A stretch of DNA of 62,474 bases from an uncultured Nitrososphaera sp. (GTDB lineage Archaea > Thermoproteota > Nitrososphaeria > Nitrososphaerales > Nitrososphaeraceae), in contig CAMLKF010000004.1 in the NCBI GenBank assembly GCA_946480575.1, positions 1-62,474 of the forward strand, in the 5' to 3' direction. Below are positions 25,051-33,377 of the stretch, one piece after another. Under the pieces are notes generated by a model. That model did no database searches. It saw nothing but the letters and a program-made list of their open reading frames with translations, and was not told the DNA's origin. Position 1 is the stretch's first letter. The number at the start of each line of letters is the position of its first letter. A program made the position numbers and the translations under genes.

Positions 25051-25414
25051 GCGCCTGCTCAACCCTTTTCATCAGAATCTTGATGCTTACTGGCTTGTGT
25101 ACAAGGTCCACAATGCAGTGGCATGCGTTTAGCTCGTTCACCCTTTCCCTTTCTAGCTCGTATGCGGTTATGAGTATAGTCTTGGTCCCGTCCAGATCGC
25201 GTATCTTGGAAGCCACATCGTCCTCGTGGCGTTTCCAAGGCTGTAGTCCAAGAGCAGGATGTCCACCTTCTTGCCTCGCAGCTTCTGCTCTATGCAGGCC
25301 CTACCAGAGTTGCAGCAGTAAGCACATTGTAGCGCTTTTTCAGCGCAGTGACATACACCTTGAGCACGTCGCTTCGTCGTCACAGACTATGACTGTCGTT
25401 TGTTTTCACTCCAT
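25043..25414 (-). pseudogene. Broken response-regulator receiver domain
   Basis: Pieces of a CheY-like receiver appear in order but in different frames. TVIVCDDEA holds the acidic pocket; VLKVYVTALKKRYNVLTA is helix and strand; KKVDILLLDYSLG holds the phosphorylatable Asp; TILITAYELERERVNEL holds the switch Thr; DLVHKPVSIKILMKRVEQAL holds the conserved Lys. The third codon is TGA and at least two further frameshifts occur. All receiver motifs are thus still readable, so decay is recent. No partner histidine kinase is nearby. Confidence 0.75.
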
Positions 25415-25527
25415 TGGTGCATATTGTGCCAGAAGATTCTGCGATATAAGTTACACTGAATGAAACTTCTCTAACATCAAACCCTGTGAAATTTATTTAT
25501 GAGTTCAACAAGTTACCTAGGAATAAT

Positions 25528-25668
25528 TTGAGCAAGAAGACTTTATCAAAGAACAGCATTGCGCTGCTGATACTTGTCGGTGCAGTGGCTGTGGTCCTGT
25601 CATTGATCTCGTTCCAGTATTCGAGTTATACTTCGGCAGTGGAACCCGAGAAAATCGCAGGAATTTAG
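25528..25668 (+). CDS. Small single-span membrane protein
   Basis: A product of about 46 residues from a TTG at 25528 (SKKTLSKNSI), or 60 residues if an ATG at 25486 is used. A Lys-rich N-terminus precedes one hydrophobic helix (IALLILVGAVAVVLSLISF), followed by a short polar tail outside (by the positive-inside rule). No family is recognised. It converges with the methyltransferase gene, overlapping by 4 bases at the 3' end. It may be a membrane anchor or a leftover N-terminus of a secreted protein. Confidence 0.45.
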   Translation: MSKKTLSKNSIALLILVGAVAVVLSLISFQYSSYTSAVEPEKIAGI

Positions 25669-26276
25669 CGTAGCCTGATCGTGAGCTCTTCTCCCATCCC
25701 TATTGGCACCGTGACTGACTGGACATTGGGCTTGCACCTCACATAACGCGCGTACCTCTCCATATCTGACCGGTAATGCTCTGGGTACAGCATGTTGTCC
25801 GCCGCGATTATCCCGCCGACCTGCACTATCGGCAGGGCAAGGTCAAAATACTCTATTATGTTCTCCTTGTCTGCGTCAATGAAGACAAAGTCGAACTTTG
25901 ACCTGCCGCGGAGCTTGGGCAGCACGTCAAGGGCAGAACCTTCAATTATTTCTATCAGCCTGCCAACGCTGGCCTGCTGAAAGTTCCTGCTGGCGCGCTC
26001 CACCTTCTTGCTATTTGCCTCGATGGTCACGATCCTCCCCTTTTTTGTATTAGACATCACTGCTTCGGCAAACCATAGCGTGGAAAACCCTGCAGAGGTG
26101 CCTATCTCAAGCACGCTCTTTGCTCTGATAGCCTTTAGCAGGATTGAAAAGAATGCGCCAGTATCAGCAGTGATTGCAAGCATCTCTTGGCCGGGCGCAA
26201 CGTCGGCTTCACCCCTCCTTTCCCTGTTTGACTGCTCGTCAAGCCTTGATATGACCCGGCGAATTCTGCTGTCCAA
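25665..26276 (-). CDS. SAM-dependent O-methyltransferase (CCoAOMT-like)
   Basis: The 203-residue class I methyltransferase has motif I as VLEIGTSAGFSTLWFAE (about residues 60-76), motif II GRIVTIEANSKK, and the acidic metal-site strand FDFVFIDADKENI typical of the catechol/caffeoyl-CoA family. DNMLYPEHY follows in the place of the family's DNxL motif. The substrate is unknown; archaeal members are usually of unassigned function. A small frame lies 24 bases upstream on the same strand and may be co-transcribed. Confidence 0.85.
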   Translation of the reverse strand: MDSRIRRVISRLDEQSNRERRGEADVAPGQEMLAITADTGAFFSILLKAIRAKSVLEIGTSAGFSTLWFAEAVMSNTKKGRIVTIEANSKKVERASRNFQQASVGRLIEIIEGSALDVLPKLRGRSKFDFVFIDADKENIIEYFDLALPIVQVGGIIAADNMLYPEHYRSDMERYARYVRCKPNVQSVTVPIGMGEELTIRLR

Positions 26277-26300
26277 GGACTACTACTATTGTGTCTGCTT

Positions 26301-26495
26301 TTACAAGGTATTTTTGTCTTCTTTATGCCTTGACGAAAGCGACAATAGGAGGAGGTTCACTTTTTCTGCCTCCCTGTTTACCTCAGAGACAAACTTTTGC
26401 TGTTTATGTAGTTGATCTTTTCGCGCTTTCCACCCCTCTATTGCAAGCAAGTGGTCGTCGGAGATTGAAGTGTCGTCGTCGCCGGACAAAGCCAA
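26301..26495 (-). CDS. Small coiled-coil hypothetical protein, 64 aa
   Basis: An unrecognised short, charged protein. Its middle (WKARKDQLHKQQKFVSEVNR) and end (EAEKVNLLLLSLSSRHKE) look like one long amphipathic helix. It starts between the divergent PAC2-family gene and the methyltransferase gene, in line with the latter. A chance frame is possible, but residue usage is protein-like and the position is where a small gene would fit. Confidence 0.4.
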   Translation of the reverse strand: MALSGDDDTSISDDHLLAIEGWKARKDQLHKQQKFVSEVNREAEKVNLLLLSLSSRHKEDKNTL

Positions 26496-26580
26496 GGCAA
26501 AACTACCCTGTCAGGCTTTTAATCGTTGCATATACACATGCGTATCAACATTTTTTATTGTGTGTAGCCAAGAAGTTGCA

Positions 26581-27291
26581 ATGGAATTTGTCAAGGTCAA
26601 GGAGCCTGAGCTGAGCAAGCCCATAATGATAGCCGCCATGCAGGACATGGGCAACGTTGGCAGCATTGCAATTGATTTCATTAACAAGAGCCTAGATACG
26701 AAATGCTTTCGGTATGTTTCGGCACCTTACCCGAATTACGTTGTTGACAAGGGAGGCCACATCGACTTTGAGCAGGACAAGTGGGAGTATCGATGGAGCG
26801 ACGGCCTCATAGCGTTTGGAGGAGGCGACGGCCAGCCCCAGACAAACCAAGAGCTGTATGAGCTGTGCCAAGACGTGATTGACATCGCCAAGGCATACTC
26901 TGTCCAGCTGATATATACGCTTGGCGCGTTCCATACAAACAGGAACTATGACAAGAACCCCAAGACGCTTGTGACGACTACTTCGCCCGACCTGATGGCG
27001 CAGATTAGAAAGCTTGGCATGGAGACCACGCCGGGCTCGTCTCTCATTACTGGCTTTAATGGGCTCATACTTGGCTATGCAAAGGCAAACAACCTTCAGG
27101 GTATCGGTCTGTTTGCTGAAATAGACGATCCACAGATGCCACAGTACAGGTCAGCAAAAAGCCTGCTTGTCACGCTTGAAAAGCTGACATACCAAAAGTT
27201 CCGCGGGATGAAAGAGCTTGACGAAATTGCAGGCGCGATAGACAGTGAGCTTGACAGGATGAAAAAGTCTGGCGATTCTTTTCGCTTCTAG
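26581..27291 (+). CDS. PAC2-family protein (ATP-grasp/proteasome-assembly-chaperone-like)
   Basis: The protein of about 236 residues belongs to the PAC2/DUF75 group, whose eukaryotic relatives assist 20S proteasome assembly. Visible features are AAMQDMGNVGSIAIDFI, a GGDGQPQTNQELYELC segment, LIYTLGAFHTN, and TGFNGLILGYAKANNLQGIGLFAEI, all family-conserved. I use ATG 26581 (MEFVKVKEPEL); the longer frame overlaps the opposite small gene and contains unlikely Cys-rich sequence. A role in proteasome assembly in archaea is inferred, not shown. Confidence 0.78.
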   Translation: MEFVKVKEPELSKPIMIAAMQDMGNVGSIAIDFINKSLDTKCFRYVSAPYPNYVVDKGGHIDFEQDKWEYRWSDGLIAFGGGDGQPQTNQELYELCQDVIDIAKAYSVQLIYTLGAFHTNRNYDKNPKTLVTTTSPDLMAQIRKLGMETTPGSSLITGFNGLILGYAKANNLQGIGLFAEIDDPQMPQYRSAKSLLVTLEKLTYQKFRGMKELDEIAGAIDSELDRMKKSGDSFRF

Positions 27292-27602
27292 TGCTTCTTA
27301 CCGTCTATCTGCACGCCCTGATCGAGCCTCTCCAGCTTGCGGCATATCATCTTGAATGAGTCAATCACGTCCAGTTCGATTACGCCGGGGAGGTGCTGTA
27401 TGTTCGAGATATAGTTGTTGACGACGTACAGCTCATGCACCCTCGTCTCTATGCGGATGTTGCTGTCCTTCAGGTCTTCGGAATCTGACCTATTTGTCAC
27501 CTGCAACGCGCCAGCGAACTTTTTCTGCAATTCAGTGTCAAGAGGGTACCTCCCCGACTTGACAGAATCCTCGATCATCTTGCACAGCTCGGAGATCTTC
27601 AT
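27288..27602 (-). CDS. Conserved hypothetical protein, 104 aa
   Basis: A small soluble protein with no recognisable motif. The first 40 residues are helical (MKISELCKMIEDSVKSGRYP). A beta-rich middle follows (NIRIETRVHELYVVNNYI), then another helix (IDSFKMICRKLERLDQG). It converges with the PAC2-family gene, overlapping by 4 bases. No neighbours suggest a role. Confidence 0.55.
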   Translation of the reverse strand: MKISELCKMIEDSVKSGRYPLDTELQKKFAGALQVTNRSDSEDLKDSNIRIETRVHELYVVNNYISNIQHLPGVIELDVIDSFKMICRKLERLDQGVQIDGKKH

Positions 27603-27656
27603 CTATAGCTAGCTTGAATTTGCAGCCTTCTTAATCTATGTTGCCAGTACAATGGT

Positions 27657-27800
27657 ATGAGCGAAAACCCAGAGCAGAGGAACAAGGACTCGAAAAAGGT
27701 AGCTGAAGAAAACATCGAGCAGCCGGTCGACAAGCAGAACCCGACAGAGCCAGTTCAGGTCGGCGGCGCAAAGGAAGGCAAGGGAACGGCTGCGCCCTAA
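27657..27800 (+). CDS. Small hydrophilic protein, 47 aa
   Basis: A clean ATG frame of 48 codons encodes a very charged, Pro-containing, probably disordered peptide (MSENPEQRNKDSKKVAEE at the start, GGAKEGKGTAAP at the end). It lies alone between two minus-strand genes, with a stretch of about 200 empty bases downstream. Such disordered small proteins are seen in stress-related contexts, but I cannot assign a function. Confidence 0.45.
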   Translation: MSENPEQRNKDSKKVAEENIEQPVDKQNPTEPVQVGGAKEGKGTAAP

Positions 27801-28002
27801 TCCACTCTCTTGTTGAGACAGTCTATTTCTCTAGGATATTTGGTAGATGCTTTCTTTTAGTACAAGACAACACTTTATTTTATTACCAATCTGCAGAACC
27901 TGTGCTTAAAGACAGGCAAAAACCATGCATGCTGCGTGACTATTATTCTGCTCCCCCACCTACCCAGTCCCTGCCACCAGCCTGCAATGCGTTTTCTATT
28001 GT

Positions 28003-29775
28003 TTATTCTTCTTCCACCTTGACGCCGGTGCCTATTTTCAGCTGTCTCCTGTACATCGTCACTACCTCTTCGATCGTTGTTGCGTCTTCGGGCTTTTTGT
28101 CGTCCCTTATCTTGCCAGTGAATTTAGGGAAGCGCAGAGCAAGACCGTAGCCAGGCCTCACTGTGTCCTTGGCAGCGGTATGCGATGGGCTCAGCGTGAT
28201 TTCTGACGCTATTATTTCGATCACTATCTTGGGCTCGAACCACACGTCCATCTCCATGCCGGTGTTGACCCTCGCATGCCGCTGATTTATCACGTGCCGC
28301 TCCAAGTTTTTGTAAAACTCCTCAAGGTGCGCGTCAGTAAATCCTGTTCCTACCTTGGTGACACTCTGGAACATGTCTGCCTTGGGGTCGTACGCAGCAA
28401 GCAACAGGGCACCATACCTGCCGGCTCGCCTGCCCCGGCCGTGCAGCGCTCCCACGATAACGAGATCGAGCGTGTCGGCAAGCTCGCTTCTGTATTCACG
28501 CTTGAGCTTGACCCAGGCGTATTCTCTGGCCCCGGCCCTGTATGTGCTTGACAGCTGCTTTATCATGACTCCCTCGCAGCCGTTCTCTATAGCGGCAGCC
28601 ATGAATTTGTCTACCTCTTCTGGCTTGCTTGCAATCGTCTGCTTGATTAGCCGTATCCTGTCGTCTTTGACTGCGTCGACTATTTTCTTGAGCAGCTTGC
28701 GCCTCTCTAGATACGACAGCTCTGTCTTGCTCTTGCCGTCAATATAGAGCACATCAAAAAAGTTCATGATGACGGGGTAGCTTTTCATCGCCTCTTCTAC
28801 GCCGTACTTGCGCCGGCGGTGCATGAGCTCCTGAAAAGGCATGTACTCCTCCGTCTGCTGTTTGATGGCGACAACTTCGCCTTCCAATATCACTTCAGAT
28901 TTTATCGGCTTGACCGCTTCTGTAATGTCAGGGTAGTGGCTTGTTATCTTTTCCAGCCTCCTTGAAAATAATTCAACTTTGTCCTTGCCCTTGTGCACCT
29001 GCACCCGCTCGCCATCCAGCTTGTACTCCACCCCCGCCTTGCCCTCCATGCGCACAAGCGCCTCTTCCGCGGTGGTTATCCGCTCGGCAAGCATCGGCCG
29101 GATGGGCTTGAAGAGCGTTATCCTGACCGACCTGACCGCTTCAAGCCCCTTTGTCGCCAATAATTTCGCAACGGTGCCAAGGTCACTTGAAACGTTGTAT
29201 GCGTTTTCAAGCATTTTCCTGTTTGCCTTGTCGCCGGTGAAAGCAAGTGCAAGGGCGTCAAGGACAGTATAGTCGGCGATGCCAAGGCGCAGCTGCTCCA
29301 TTGCGAACTTGATAATATAGCGCCCCTCTGCAGCCGTTGCGTCGTTGAGCAGGCTGCTTATCAGGCGGAGCTTGGTCTCCTGCGACCCCGAGCCCATGAT
29401 GCGCGCGACCCTGTCAAAGGTAGAATATACCCGCTCGACTGTCATTGGCTCTGAAAAAAGCGTCGACTGGCTCTTTGACTTCATGGCTTGTCCCGCAGCA
29501 TCGCCAAGGTCGCCGGTCTGCTGGTAGATTTTCTCTATCTGCGATATGTCCTTGCCAGACGAGCCCGCTATGGCGCGGATTGCCATCTTTTCCGCAAGCC
29601 CCAGCTCTATTCCTTCATAGTCGGGATACAGCTTGCCCTGAATCAGGTAGGTTACCTTGTCAATAGTCTCTGCAGGCGTCTTTTTGAAGAGCGCAACGAG
29701 GTAGCCTGTCAGGGCAAGCCTGCTCGACGTCTGCTCCATCTGCTCAAATGTCTCGACTACAGGCTTGAAGTCCAA
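28003..29775 (-). CDS. lig: ATP-dependent DNA ligase
   Basis: The 590-residue replicative ligase seals nicks in Okazaki fragments and in repair. The N-terminal helical DNA-binding domain covers about residues 1-215. The adenylation domain has the AMP-binding K252 in EYKLDGERVQ (motif I), FSRRLEKITSHYPDI (motif Ia/III), ILEGEVVA (motif IIIa region) and CEGVMIKQL plus WVKLKREY (motifs IV/V). The C-terminal OB domain follows. Length is typical for archaeal Lig. Cofactor specificity for ATP is inferred from family membership. It is divergent from the eS25 gene. Confidence 0.95.
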   Translation of the reverse strand: MDFKPVVETFEQMEQTSSRLALTGYLVALFKKTPAETIDKVTYLIQGKLYPDYEGIELGLAEKMAIRAIAGSSGKDISQIEKIYQQTGDLGDAAGQAMKSKSQSTLFSEPMTVERVYSTFDRVARIMGSGSQETKLRLISSLLNDATAAEGRYIIKFAMEQLRLGIADYTVLDALALAFTGDKANRKMLENAYNVSSDLGTVAKLLATKGLEAVRSVRITLFKPIRPMLAERITTAEEALVRMEGKAGVEYKLDGERVQVHKGKDKVELFSRRLEKITSHYPDITEAVKPIKSEVILEGEVVAIKQQTEEYMPFQELMHRRRKYGVEEAMKSYPVIMNFFDVLYIDGKSKTELSYLERRKLLKKIVDAVKDDRIRLIKQTIASKPEEVDKFMAAAIENGCEGVMIKQLSSTYRAGAREYAWVKLKREYRSELADTLDLVIVGALHGRGRRAGRYGALLLAAYDPKADMFQSVTKVGTGFTDAHLEEFYKNLERHVINQRHARVNTGMEMDVWFEPKIVIEIIASEITLSPSHTAAKDTVRPGYGLALRFPKFTGKIRDDKKPEDATTIEEVVTMYRRQLKIGTGVKVEEE

Positions 29776-29863
29776 GGTGGTTTCAGCTCTATTATTCCTT
29801 GACGCTTAAAGTTTTATCTGAATGATTATTAAAGGGCTGCAAGCAACAGGAGAACGAGACATC

Positions 29864-30193
29864 ATGGGAGGTAACAAAAAAAAGCCGGTTGGCGCCTCTG
29901 ACAAGACCGCGCAGGCTGGCCCGGGCGGAGCGGGGATCAAGCCAGCCGGAGAGGAAGAAAAGAAGGGAGCAAAGCCGACGCAGAAGCAAAAGCTTGCAGT
30001 CATAGTCGAGGAGCCGGCAGGCATGAAGGCCATTCAGGGCATGAAAGCTATAACGAAACAGACCCTTGCGAGGAACATTGGCGTGAAAATTTCAGTCGCC
30101 AACTCTTTCATAAAGTCCCTTGAAGCAAAGGGCGTTGTCAAGCCAGCAGGCGGGTACAGCGGCCACAGGGTGTACCAGCTGATCAGGCATTAA
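29864..30193 (+). CDS. rps25e: Small ribosomal subunit protein eS25
   Basis: From ATG 29864 the product has 109 residues. A Lys/Gly/Ala-rich disordered N-terminus of about 40 residues is followed by a winged-helix body with ITKQTLARNIGVKISVANSF and VKPAGGYSGHRVYQL, as expected for eS25, found in eukaryotes and part of the archaea. A TATA-like ATTATTAAAGG (about 29825-29835) lies some 30 bases upstream and supports this start rather than the in-frame ATG at 29822, which would lie inside the promoter. Confidence 0.92.
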   Translation: MGGNKKKPVGASDKTAQAGPGGAGIKPAGEEEKKGAKPTQKQKLAVIVEEPAGMKAIQGMKAITKQTLARNIGVKISVANSFIKSLEAKGVVKPAGGYSGHRVYQLIRH

Positions 30194-30584
30194 CAGCAGG
30201 AGGCTTTTTTACAACCATTACGTCGCCTGGCTGGCAGGCTTCGACTACTTCTAGGTTGGAGACGACAGCACCTATTGGATTCATTGGCTGGGCAGCCGCG
30301 TCCTTGACAAATACGCATATCGAGCCGTTTGAAGTGAGATAAGCAACGTCGCCACGCTTGAACTGTGTCCTCTGCTTTTCTGCGCCGATAACAAGCCCGG
30401 TTTCGATGTAAGCAAATTTGTCTGCATAGCGGTGCACCCTGTCTTGCAGGGGGAGGTTTTTCAGTATCGCGTTTGACGTCAAGGGCGCCAAATGGCGCAC
30501 GAGCTCACATGACGCCGAGCCCCTTTTCACTATTTCAATGTCAAGCCTGAACCTTGATACTGATCCTCCTGCTGCCGGCTGCAT
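30183..30584 (-). CDS. Cyclophilin-like-fold protein
   Basis: From ATG 30584 the product is about 133 residues. The sequence FRLDIEIVKRGSASCELVRHLAPLTSNAIL and the later GLVIGAEKQRTQFKRGDVAYL and PIGAVVSNLEVVE match the cyclophilin-like beta-barrel family of archaea and bacteria (TM1367-like). These lack the catalytic residues of true prolyl isomerases, and their function is unknown. The longer frame upstream runs through the promoter of the neighbouring plus-strand gene and is unlikely. Its 3' end overlaps that of eS25 by 11 bases. Confidence 0.65.
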   Translation of the reverse strand: MQPAAGGSVSRFRLDIEIVKRGSASCELVRHLAPLTSNAILKNLPLQDRVHRYADKFAYIETGLVIGAEKQRTQFKRGDVAYLTSNGSICVFVKDAAAQPMNPIGAVVSNLEVVEACQPGDVMVVKKPPAVNA

Positions 30585-30755
30585 TATACCATCACATTCT
30601 GGCAATGCCTGCCATCTAATGAAAAGGTTTCTTGGACGACTAAATTCCCTATCTGACGTATGAATGATTTGCTGTATGTAGCTTTTCTTACAAAACCATA
30701 TTTTCGTCAATATTTTCGAGCTCTATTGAGGGAATCTTTTAACGCGCGACCTCAA

Positions 30756-31010
30756 ATGCTCAACCTCGCCACAAATGAAAAGCTGCTCCCGAGCACCGGG
30801 ATATTATTCGCAGTAGTCGTCACCATAATGCAGGGGCTGAATATAGCCCGCATGACAAATGCGGTTTTGAGCCAAGCGTTATCGATAATAGCGATAATAG
30901 GGTTCTTTTTCACGGTGACGATTTCCGCGCAGCTGCACCACCCTCTGGCAGCAGTTCTGTCCAGAAAGGCGCATCCAAGTCCAAGTTCCGAAGAGGAGAG
31001 GGAGGGATAG
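30756..31010 (+). CDS. Small two-span membrane protein
   Basis: A product of about 84 residues from ATG 30756. Two hydrophobic helices (ILFAVVVTIMQGLNIA and LSIIAIIGFFFTVTISA) are joined by a short loop, and the tail is polar (HPSPSSEEER). No family is recognised. A TATA-like CTTTTAACG lies about 20 bases before the start. It lies between the cyclophilin-like and rpoK genes; a role cannot be inferred. Confidence 0.5.
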   Translation: MLNLATNEKLLPSTGILFAVVVTIMQGLNIARMTNAVLSQALSIIAIIGFFFTVTISAQLHHPLAAVLSRKAHPSPSSEEEREG

Positions 31011-31187
31011 GCAGCCTCACATAATAGAAAGGAGCGACGTGTCTCTGCCGTAATAGCATAGGGTTGCAGCACGCTTAAATAGAGACGGCTACCAATAGAA
31101 ATACGCACTCGATTATTACCCCTAGCGCAGATATTACACAAATGGGGCAAACATTTAATTAGATATTTATTATGCTTTGGATTATTC

Positions 31188-31637
31188 TTGGTAGTCAAGC
31201 ATTCTTCAAAAAAACATTCTTCTGTACGAAAAAAGGCTGCCACGCAAAAGGCCGCCAAGAAGGCAGGCGCCAAGAGCAAGAAAATCGCCGCTAAGGCGAA
31301 GGAGCAGGTCGAGCAAACGAAAAAGTCGTCCCGGCCCGCTGACGAGGTGATCACTTATCCCGAATTTGAATACGAGCTGAAAGAGATACCGCCGCAGGAC
31401 AGCAAGGTGCTGTTAGGCCCGCCTTGGCTCACCAGGTTCGAGCGCGCAAGGATAACAGGCGCTCGCTCGCTGCAGCTGTCGCTTGGAGCCCCGCCGCTTA
31501 TCAAGGTGCCCGAGGAGGCCAGAAGCTCGATAGCCCTGGCAGTTGCGGAAGTTGAGGAAAAGGCGCTTCCGATATCAATAAGGCGCATACTGCCAAACGG
31601 TACGTACCAGGACATCCCGATAGATTGGATGAAATAG
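31188..31637 (+). CDS. rpoK: DNA-directed RNA polymerase subunit K (Rpo6/omega homologue)
   Basis: The C-terminal 90 residues are a normal archaeal subunit K: LTRFERARITGARSLQLSLG, then LPISIRRILPNGTYQDIPI. It wraps the largest RNA polymerase subunit and helps assembly. The first 50 or so residues form a Lys/Ala-rich basic tail not needed in the core fold. Start is a TTG (31188), with a TATA-like GATATTTATTA at about 31162-31172, only about 20 bases upstream. Confidence 0.92.
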   Translation: MVVKHSSKKHSSVRKKAATQKAAKKAGAKSKKIAAKAKEQVEQTKKSSRPADEVITYPEFEYELKEIPPQDSKVLLGPPWLTRFERARITGARSLQLSLGAPPLIKVPEEARSSIALAVAEVEEKALPISIRRILPNGTYQDIPIDWMK

Positions 31638-31767
31638 CAATGAAAGTCAAAAAATTGACGCTGCTGACCCGGAGCGATCCTGTGAAAATTTGTGCTTGAG
31701 ACGCACCCACAAGTAGCAGCAGTGTGTTGTGAAAAGATGCCATATATATTAGGCATCTAGAGAGTTG

Positions 31768-32109
31768 CTAATCTTCCTCTATTTCTACCTCTGTCACAGA
31801 CAATCGTTGTTGTTTTATAGTGTTGACAATGGAAGATACTTTCTGCATGGTCTGTGACGCGTCGGCTGACCCGGAATCTATTTCAAGTTCCAACTCTGTT
31901 ATAGACAGTCCCTGTTCTATTACAGAGTCCAAGATTGAGGAAACCTTCTGCGGAGCCTGCGAAATGTTGGTTCCACTTACGTCTACTTCTATTTCAAATT
32001 CCTTAACATTGAGACCCTGCTGCTTCACAGAGTCCAGTATTGGAGAGACTTTTTGCTGTATTTGGGAGACATCTGTTTTTCTCGAATCGATTTCAAGTTC
32101 TACTTTCAT
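31768..32109 (-). CDS. Protein made of three tandem repeats
   Basis: The 113-residue protein consists of three units of about 37 residues with the pattern (E)xEIDSxxxDxSQxxQKVSxILDSVxxQGLSVxE. The units start near residues 4, 41 and 77. Each unit reads as strand, polar turn, long helix, strand, so the repeats may stack into a compact alpha/beta structure or bind a repeated ligand. No signal peptide or catalytic residues are evident and I know no family that matches. It stands alone, with a short promoter region (AATATGATATTTAATAG) at its 5' side. Confidence 0.6.
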   Translation of the reverse strand: MKVELEIDSRKTDVSQIQQKVSPILDSVKQQGLNVKEFEIEVDVSGTNISQAPQKVSSILDSVIEQGLSITELELEIDSGSADASQTMQKVSSIVNTIKQQRLSVTEVEIEED

Positions 32110-32206
32110 GTCGTCAACTTACATATAATATGATATTTAATAGGCTCTCACAATTTGTTGCGCCGCAATTTTCTATGATTTGCCTGCTAAATCCCATCCA
32201 GTAGTG

Positions 32207-33043
32207 CTAGATTTCTTTCAGCTTGCTTTCGTCGAAAATGTCAGACCCGTACCACCGGTAGCGGAAGTAGTCGAGGCACCACTCGTGGAACACCCTATCG
32301 ATGCTGTAAAATATCATGTTCATGTCAGTCTCGCCCTTTTGCGTCGGGAACAGAACGGCTGCCTGCTTTTCATTCAAAATGACTGCGACTTTCACGCTTT
32401 CCACCATGCGCCGCTCTATCGCACCTTTGTTCAAGAGCTCGTTGTGGCTCAGCTTTTTGAGCAGGTCCTTTCTACCCTTTGGAATTATGACATCCTTTGG
32501 GAGGACGTAGCTGTATTTCACTCCCTGCTTTACCCTGCTCACCGCCGGCTCTATCAGGTCGATTGGCACCTGCGGCACTATTTCATAGATGTATTCCTCT
32601 GCCTCGCGGTAAATGTCCTTCCAGCGCTCAAGGATCGCGACGACGCCCTTGACAAACTCGCACTTGTCAAGAGCACCGAGCCTCATGATGAACTTGATCG
32701 GGAGCTCGCCCAGAATGTGCTCCGAGAAATACTCCTTGTGCTTTGAGAGGTAGTTAAAAGTCGGGATCTGCTTGGTTATCGTGTTGCCAAAAGTCGTCAG
32801 GGAGAATATGCCTTCAGGATCCTTTTCTATTAGGCCGGCGTCCTGCAGGCGGCTGACGTTGCGATGGGCTTCCTGCATCGTAATGTCAAGGTCCTTGGCA
32901 AGCTGCGATATCTTGGCGCTCTTTTCGTTCAGGCGGAATATTATTGCCAGCCTCTGCTCGCTTGCAAGCTCAAAGAAGGTCTTTTCAGTGTTGGCAAATG
33001 TACTCAGAGCATCGCCGTCAGCGTCAGTAGCAGATGGTGGCAT
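32207..33043 (-). CDS. Winged-helix transcriptional regulator (FilR1/DUF1724-like)
   Basis: The 278-residue protein begins with a helix-turn-helix (residues about 25-95: SEQRLAIIFRLNEKSAKISQ, LAKDLDITMQEAHRNVSRLQ). A sensor domain of the kind found in archaeal FilR1-type regulators follows, with PTFNYLSKHKEYFSEHIL and a C-terminal IDRVFHEWCLDYFRYRWYGS. It probably controls transcription in response to a small signal, but neither ligand nor target is visible. It is followed by a small membrane protein gene and another HTH gene on the same strand, so the three may form a regulatory cluster. Confidence 0.75.
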   Translation of the reverse strand: MPPSATDADGDALSTFANTEKTFFELASEQRLAIIFRLNEKSAKISQLAKDLDITMQEAHRNVSRLQDAGLIEKDPEGIFSLTTFGNTITKQIPTFNYLSKHKEYFSEHILGELPIKFIMRLGALDKCEFVKGVVAILERWKDIYREAEEYIYEIVPQVPIDLIEPAVSRVKQGVKYSYVLPKDVIIPKGRKDLLKKLSHNELLNKGAIERRMVESVKVAVILNEKQAAVLFPTQKGETDMNMIFYSIDRVFHEWCLDYFRYRWYGSDIFDESKLKEI

Positions 33044-33100
33044 ATAGTAGCATCACAGAGGTCGATATTTTAAACATTCACTTCTGTCTCTCGCGCTTCT

Positions 33101-33334
33101 TTAGTAGCGACTGGTGTGCTCTTCTTCAGGGTGCGAGCGCGACCTGTTGTTCCTGCGGATGGTTATCACGCCCAGAACAATGAACCCTATGCCAATGGCT
33201 AGAATGATGTAATCTGCGAGCAGTATCTTGGCCCAGATTGGATTCATCATGCCGGCCCAGATGAACAGGAGCGCCAGAAACACGAGGGCAATTCCTGCTA
33301 TGGTTTCACCGTTTATCTTTTCCTTTCTAGCCAT
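33101..33334 (-). CDS. Small two-span membrane protein, 77 aa
   Basis: Two membrane helices (IAGIALVFLALLFIWAGMM and YIILAIGIGFIVLGVITI) with a short loop. The tail is very basic and His-rich (RRNNRSRSHPEEEHTSRY), probably cytoplasmic. No family is recognised. It lies between two regulator genes on the same strand. Confidence 0.6.
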   Translation of the reverse strand: MARKEKINGETIAGIALVFLALLFIWAGMMNPIWAKILLADYIILAIGIGFIVLGVITIRRNNRSRSHPEEEHTSRY

Positions 33335-33377
33335 ATGCTTTGCAATCCTTTCCGGGATTATTAATATCTTTTAATTA

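Noticed and set aside
30752..31354. A 200-codon minus-strand frame opposite the small membrane protein and rpoK
   Set aside because: It covers the rpoK promoter and start. Its hydrophobic runs are reverse images of the plus-strand membrane helices.
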